Below, piece after piece: positions 59,147 through 64,000 of a stretch of 64,000 nt of DNA. The stretch comes from Callaeas wilsoni (Eukaryota > Chordata > Aves > Passeriformes > Callaeidae). The notes beneath the pieces were generated by a model. The model did no database searches. It saw only the letters and a list, made by a program, of their open reading frames with translations, and was not told the DNA's origin. The stretch spans positions 124,001 through 188,000 of the forward strand of contig VWPU01004593.1 of NCBI GenBank assembly GCA_013398955.1, in the 5' to 3' direction. The stretch's first letter is position 1, and each line of letters begins with the position of its first letter. Both the position numbers and the translations under genes were made by a program.

Positions 59147-62100
59147 CTACAGAACACATACACAGGAAAACCTCAGGTTACAAGGAAGGAGCTGGACAAT
59201 GGCACAGAACCCCCCTGGCTGCTTCCTAGTTGATGCTGTGGTGGCCAAAACCAAGTTGTCCAACAAAACCACTTTCATTTTACTCTTGGATTTGAATTCA
59301 AGCCTGGAATATGTTTTAGGTTTGGCCTGGGCTCATAAACAACCTTGAGGTCTGAATACCAATAGGGTCTTTCAAGGGCAATTTAATGTAACTGACTTGT
59401 TTATAAAATAATCCAGAATCATGTTCCTGCCAATACAGGATGTGACACTGGGGGAGGATGAAGCAGCATGACAGGCCACTGGCCTACATGAATTAGCCTC
59501 CTCTAAACAAGTGTGGGCAGGAAAATCCCCCATGAGATCAAGATTTTACCCAGGGAAGTAATTACAGCTCAGATTCCACCATCCAGTTCCCTGGAGCCCA
59601 TGCCAAGGCAGTTAACACACTAAAAGTCTCCCTTAGATCCTAGAATACATTTTCAGAACATTTCTACCAGATGGGAAAGGTTTTGCTGTTCAGTGCTACG
59701 ACAAAGACATTTCCCCTACACATACTTAGTGCCATTCTCCCTTCATCTCCCAACAGCTTTACCATCCTCTGGACCAAATCCAACTCTGTTTAACCAAGTT
59801 ACCACCCAGATGGGGAACAAATTCCTTCTCTTCCTACACCATCACCCCCAGAGCTTCATGCATTTGCTCTGGCCACAGTATGCTCTGGACTCCTCACATA
59901 CATCGATTAAAAGAGTGAAGCCAAGGGCATCCTCCCGATCCAAAGGAAGCAGTGGGAATGCTGCCACCAACATCCACGAGGCCGAGGCTGTACCCCAAGC
60001 ACTGATAAAGCTTTGGACAGACTCCTGCTGTATGTAAGGTCTGGCACAGCCCAAGCCTCACTTCAGCTCATGGAGAACTTGCACCTCACTGCAACATATG
60101 GCTCAAAATGGTGGGAAAGGAGGGAAGGTGTCAGACCTTGATCATTCCTCACAGCACTTCACCAGTTGCTCTCATCTATATCTTTTCTCAAGTCTTGTCT
60201 GGATACAATTAGGAAATAAGCCTCTTCACTGATACAAAAAGGTCTGTCCACTCTCCCCTCATGGGGGGATGTATGGTGCTTAACCAAGAAAAAGTGTTGT
60301 AGGGAGACATGTTGCCTTCTTAGAAAGCTCATGGTCAAAACTGCAAGTCATCACCCAAGGCAATGACACCTTACATTAAATTTGCCTCATTTTCTTCACA
60401 AAGAGATCCCACAGCTTTCCCACAGTCTGACCTATGCTGTCAGGAAAACAAATCCATCCTTTTGTAAGAGCACTGATGGGAAGCCATTGGAGGAAACTTG
60501 TGCTGTCACAGGACGGCTCAGGTCCAGCAAGGGATGCTGGTGAGGCAGAGGTGTCCAGAGCCACTGAGCACAGACAGGCAGGTCCTGCCTGGGGCCCATC
60601 ACCCACGGGCACAACGGGCCTTTGGATGGCTCACTCTGCTGGAGTTGATCTGGATTCAGACTGGCACATCACGAAAGCCAGAAGGCACCACCAGCCACTG
60701 CACACTTATATGCTTCCCATCCTGCCTGCTGGAATGAAGGCTTAAGCTGAAAGAAGGCAATATTTTATGTGACAGAGCAGGCAAAGGAACATAAGTGTGT
60801 CAGGTTTAAACAAGTCTTCCCTTAGCAGCAATTAATTAGTTCTGCAACCAGGCTGGGAGCACTGATGTGCAGGGAACTGGGTCTGTAGTGGCAAAACGCC
60901 CTTGGTACTGAGGGTCTTCCCTCCACTCTGGCACTCAGAACAGGGGTGAGAGGACTGTGTGGGCAGAGGACTTCAGTGCACGCCCAGATCTTCCCCATCC
61001 TCTAAAAATGGGAGCACGTGAGCCCTGCTGCAGCTCCTGTAGAGACAAGAATGAAGACAACCATCTTTCTCAGGCACTCTGGGTACAAATAGTGGCTCAG
61101 AGCCTGCAGTCGCTGTCGCACAAGCAAACAGGCTTTCCCTAAACACCCTCGGGGTAGCACCACCAAGTGATATCCTGAGAGCCTTTCAGAACAGCCTCAA
61201 TAGGCCTGAGAGACCAGCAAAAACAAGGAAATTCTTCAGAAAGGCTGAAATGCCATTCTTAATCCATCCTGTTATGACTAGGCATTAGGGGAGTCTGAAT
61301 GGCATGTTCATTGCAGGCATGTTGCAATAGGTAGGCACAAGGCGTGACAAAGTGACTCCTAACTGTCAAGGTGCCAGGAACACCCTGTGGTGCACAAAAC
61401 CACAGGAGGAGGAGATCCACGCATCCTGGTGCTCTCCTCGGATCTCTAACAGATTTACTGAGCATTACATAAAAAGCTCCACTAAGAATATTAAGATTGC
61501 AAAGTCTTTGCAGTGTTGGGAAATGCCTGCAAACCTTCATACCCACCTGGGATGTTTGAGGCATGATACAACCCCTGGTTACACAATCACATACCTTCCC
61601 CCCTGAAACTGAACACTGTTCTTTGTTCTGAGCTGCCTCATCCATCTTCCTCCTCTACCTCAAGTCCTGCTCATTGCTGCTCCTTTTTTCTCTCCCATCC
61701 TCTCTTCCTCTCTCCTGCCCCAGCAGCATGCTGCAGAGCACAGTGAAGACCATCACCCCACTGGCTCTGTGAGTGGGCAAAACACCTGCAAAAAAGCCTC
61801 ACTCTTCCTCAATCTCAGGGTGCCCCAGAGTGCTCCAGTGAGGAGATGTGCCAGGAATGGAGCACACCCACTGGAGATCCTCTTTCTTCAATTCAACTAC
61901 TGACTTCTTCAAAAAGTCTCCACCGTGCACGTCTTTGGAAAGGCACTCTTCTGACATAGGGCATGAGCATGTCACAGTTTTTCAGTTAGAAGATGCTCCC
62001 TGACCTGCTCCCCTGCAAACAGTCCACACATCAAATTGCTTTAACTTTCAAACTCGAGTTCAAAACAGCTACAAACAGCATCATAACAGCCTGAAATGTC

Positions 62101-64000
62101 CAAAATTATTGAGGGCATTGCAAGTCTGCCGTGGTCTTACCTCAGCCTGCCACTACAATCTGAGGGGGACAGGCAGACTGTGAACAAATCCCTTTCACAA
62201 CCCTTCGAAAATCCACACGAGAGTGAACTGTTTAGAAATTATCATGACAGAGACTCGACAGTCACAGCTGTGGACCTGCTGCCCATGTTCTGTGGCAACT
62301 GAGCTGGGCACTCCTTTGAGGAAGGAGCACTTTTCCCCTGCCCTTGATGGATATCAGCAAGGTGCTGGAAGGAAAAAGCCTCTCTCCAAGTGTTAGGGAC
62401 AGCATTAGAGTTACTCCTTTTCCATTATCAACCTGGCAAACAGTTGGACACTAAGCTTTTATTTGTGAGGTAAAAAGTCTCCCAGCATCCAGTGGAAACA
62501 TCCACCATTTTATTTTCAGGCCTTCTTTTTCCACACAGACTTTTCTTTATCCCTCAACTGTCCCACCAAGGACAATTCTGTAACTAAAGAACAGACAAAA
62601 CCTTTGCTTCTAGGCTTATGAAACATTGGCCAAGTTTCAGCACGAGACTAAACTGTCATGGCTGAGACACCAGCTGCCAAATTTCCACCCCTCACGTGCA
62701 GCCTAAGCAAAACACTCTGTGTGGCCAGGGAGGGGCAGGTTCCTGTTCAGGGCTTGGGAAGGGGAGTTCTGCTCCCAGCCTGCTGTGAAGGCAGAGCCAA
62801 ACCTGGCAGAACACAGCTGAAAGCCAGTCAACACCAGGAACTGCCAGCCCTGCAGTGGCACTGGCCAGCACAGGAAGTACAGTGGCACATGGGGACAAGG
62901 CACTGGAAAGCACTGGAAAGCACCACCAACACTTCCTGTGGTGACTCCAGCAGACTGCAGTTACAGCCCCAGGAGGGGATGAACCACAGCAACAGAAGCC
63001 TCAGGGACCTGAGTTTGCCAGAAGAGATTGGGACATGGTCAAGTGTCACCAGAAGGCAAACAGCTAGTTGGGGATGGTTGTCACCCACGACTCTATTTAA
63101 TTAATCCAGATCCAGGTCTAATCTCCACTCAGTTTCTTGGAAAAATATAGTTAGAGCAAAATATTGTTTTAAAAGGTGTGATGTATAGAAGGGGCTTTCA
63201 GCACCCAAAGCACAGCTAGCTTATATTCTTGGCTGCAATTTCCACTAAGAAATCAGTCACCTGTACTGAGTATTCAGGGGGAGAGCTCCACTGACTGGAA
63301 AAGTTTACAGTGACTCTCCTGCAAGCTAGGAGCTGAATTCAGACAAGGGGCAAACCTCAAGGAGGCAAAACTGGCCTGTTAGTTCTGTATAATAATTTTC
63401 TTTAGCCAACATTAAGAAGTAGGCACAAACTGCTCATGTAATACTCTGTAGCTGCTTGAGGAGACACTAAGCTCAGGAAACAATAACAACGTCATGGTTT
63501 CTGCCTATCAAAATACAGTTGCATCAGAGTCAGCTTCAATTCCACTGTTTACATGCCACTGCAATTAAACACAGTTGTGTCCTACCCAGTCAGGATAAAG
63601 AAATGACACATAATGTTTGGTTCTGCCTCAATGTGTAATTGCCCCACGGATGCACAGATCCCCAGTGGCAGTAAGTCTTGGAGGCTGCCTACAAACATTG
63701 GACAAGCTTAAATACCAATAAAAAGATCTCAGTGCAGGCAGAAATGGCCACGCTGCCCATCACTTACTGCCCACAGCAAAGAGCTGCCAAAGCCCTGGCA
63801 CAGCACAGCATCTGTGAATCACCTTCCCATGACTTCCTGCACAAAGCCAGATCTTGGCCCAGCTTTTTTCCATAGGTCAGACCAGTTGGCCCATACATGA
63901 TGAGCTGCTTTGGACAAAAAAAGTCACATGTGATTGTTTCTCACCTCAGACTGTTAGCAAACCCAAGCAGTTACATCTCAGGTTACTCTACAGCACACCA
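59147..64000 (-). other. ALDH1A3 intron 2 (partial)
   Basis: I searched the minus strand for exon 2 (human IFINNEWHESKSGKKF) and did not find it, so exons 1 and 2 and the promoter lie beyond the right edge. A T/C-rich tract occurs at about 61679-61722. The open frames here (up to 148 codons at 62658-63104) show no recognisable domain. Confidence 0.8.
61679..61722 (+). repeat. T/C-rich low-complexity tract
   Basis: Almost every base is T or C (CTCTCCCATCCTCTCTTCCT and similar). Confidence 0.65.

Noticed and set aside
59150..64000. ALDH1A3 exon 2
   Set aside because: No sequence resembling IFINNEWHES or CNPSTREQICEV was found on the minus strand. It is probably right of the window.

Overview
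This is a stretch of vertebrate nuclear genome, most likely from a bird. Coding sequence is split into short exons with canonical GT-AG introns. Several CR1 retrotransposon fragments of the avian/reptilian type are present. There is no bacterial-style gene packing, no ribosome binding sites and no operon. The two genes, their order and their orientation match the ALDH1A3-LRRK1 neighbourhood of human 15q26.3. I cannot name the species.

Both genes lie on the minus strand, so they read from right to left. The right part (about 34.05-64.0 kb) holds exons 3 to 13 of ALDH1A3, a retinaldehyde dehydrogenase. The eleven exons join without a frame break into 444 codons plus a stop. That is exactly what remains of the 512-residue mammalian protein if the first two exons, off the right edge, encode 68 residues. 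The active-site residues (Asn181, Lys204, Glu280, Cys314 in human numbering) are all encoded. The final exon carries a 3' UTR of about 2.6 kb with two possible poly(A) signals.

Between about 31.7 and 32.9 kb lies a CpG island, the probable LRRK1 promoter. It starts only about 1.2 kb past the ALDH1A3 poly(A) site. The left part (1-29.4 kb) holds the first nine coding exons of LRRK1, a ROCO-family kinase. They join into 462 codons covering the N-terminal region, the ankyrin-type repeats and the first leucine-rich repeats. The rest of the LRRs and the ROC, COR, kinase and C-terminal domains lie beyond the left edge. Intron 2, between the start-codon exon and the next, is about 16 kb and dominates this part.

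The two proteins are not known to act together: ALDH1A3 makes retinoic acid and LRRK1 is a signalling kinase. Their adjacency is a conserved tandem arrangement. The remaining sequence is intronic, with CR1 fragments, one probable MIR-like repeat, short tandem repeats and a few possible regulatory clusters. I found no RNA gene, CRISPR array, intact transposon or unfamiliar gene system. The longer open frames outside these exons look like chance or GC-driven frames.
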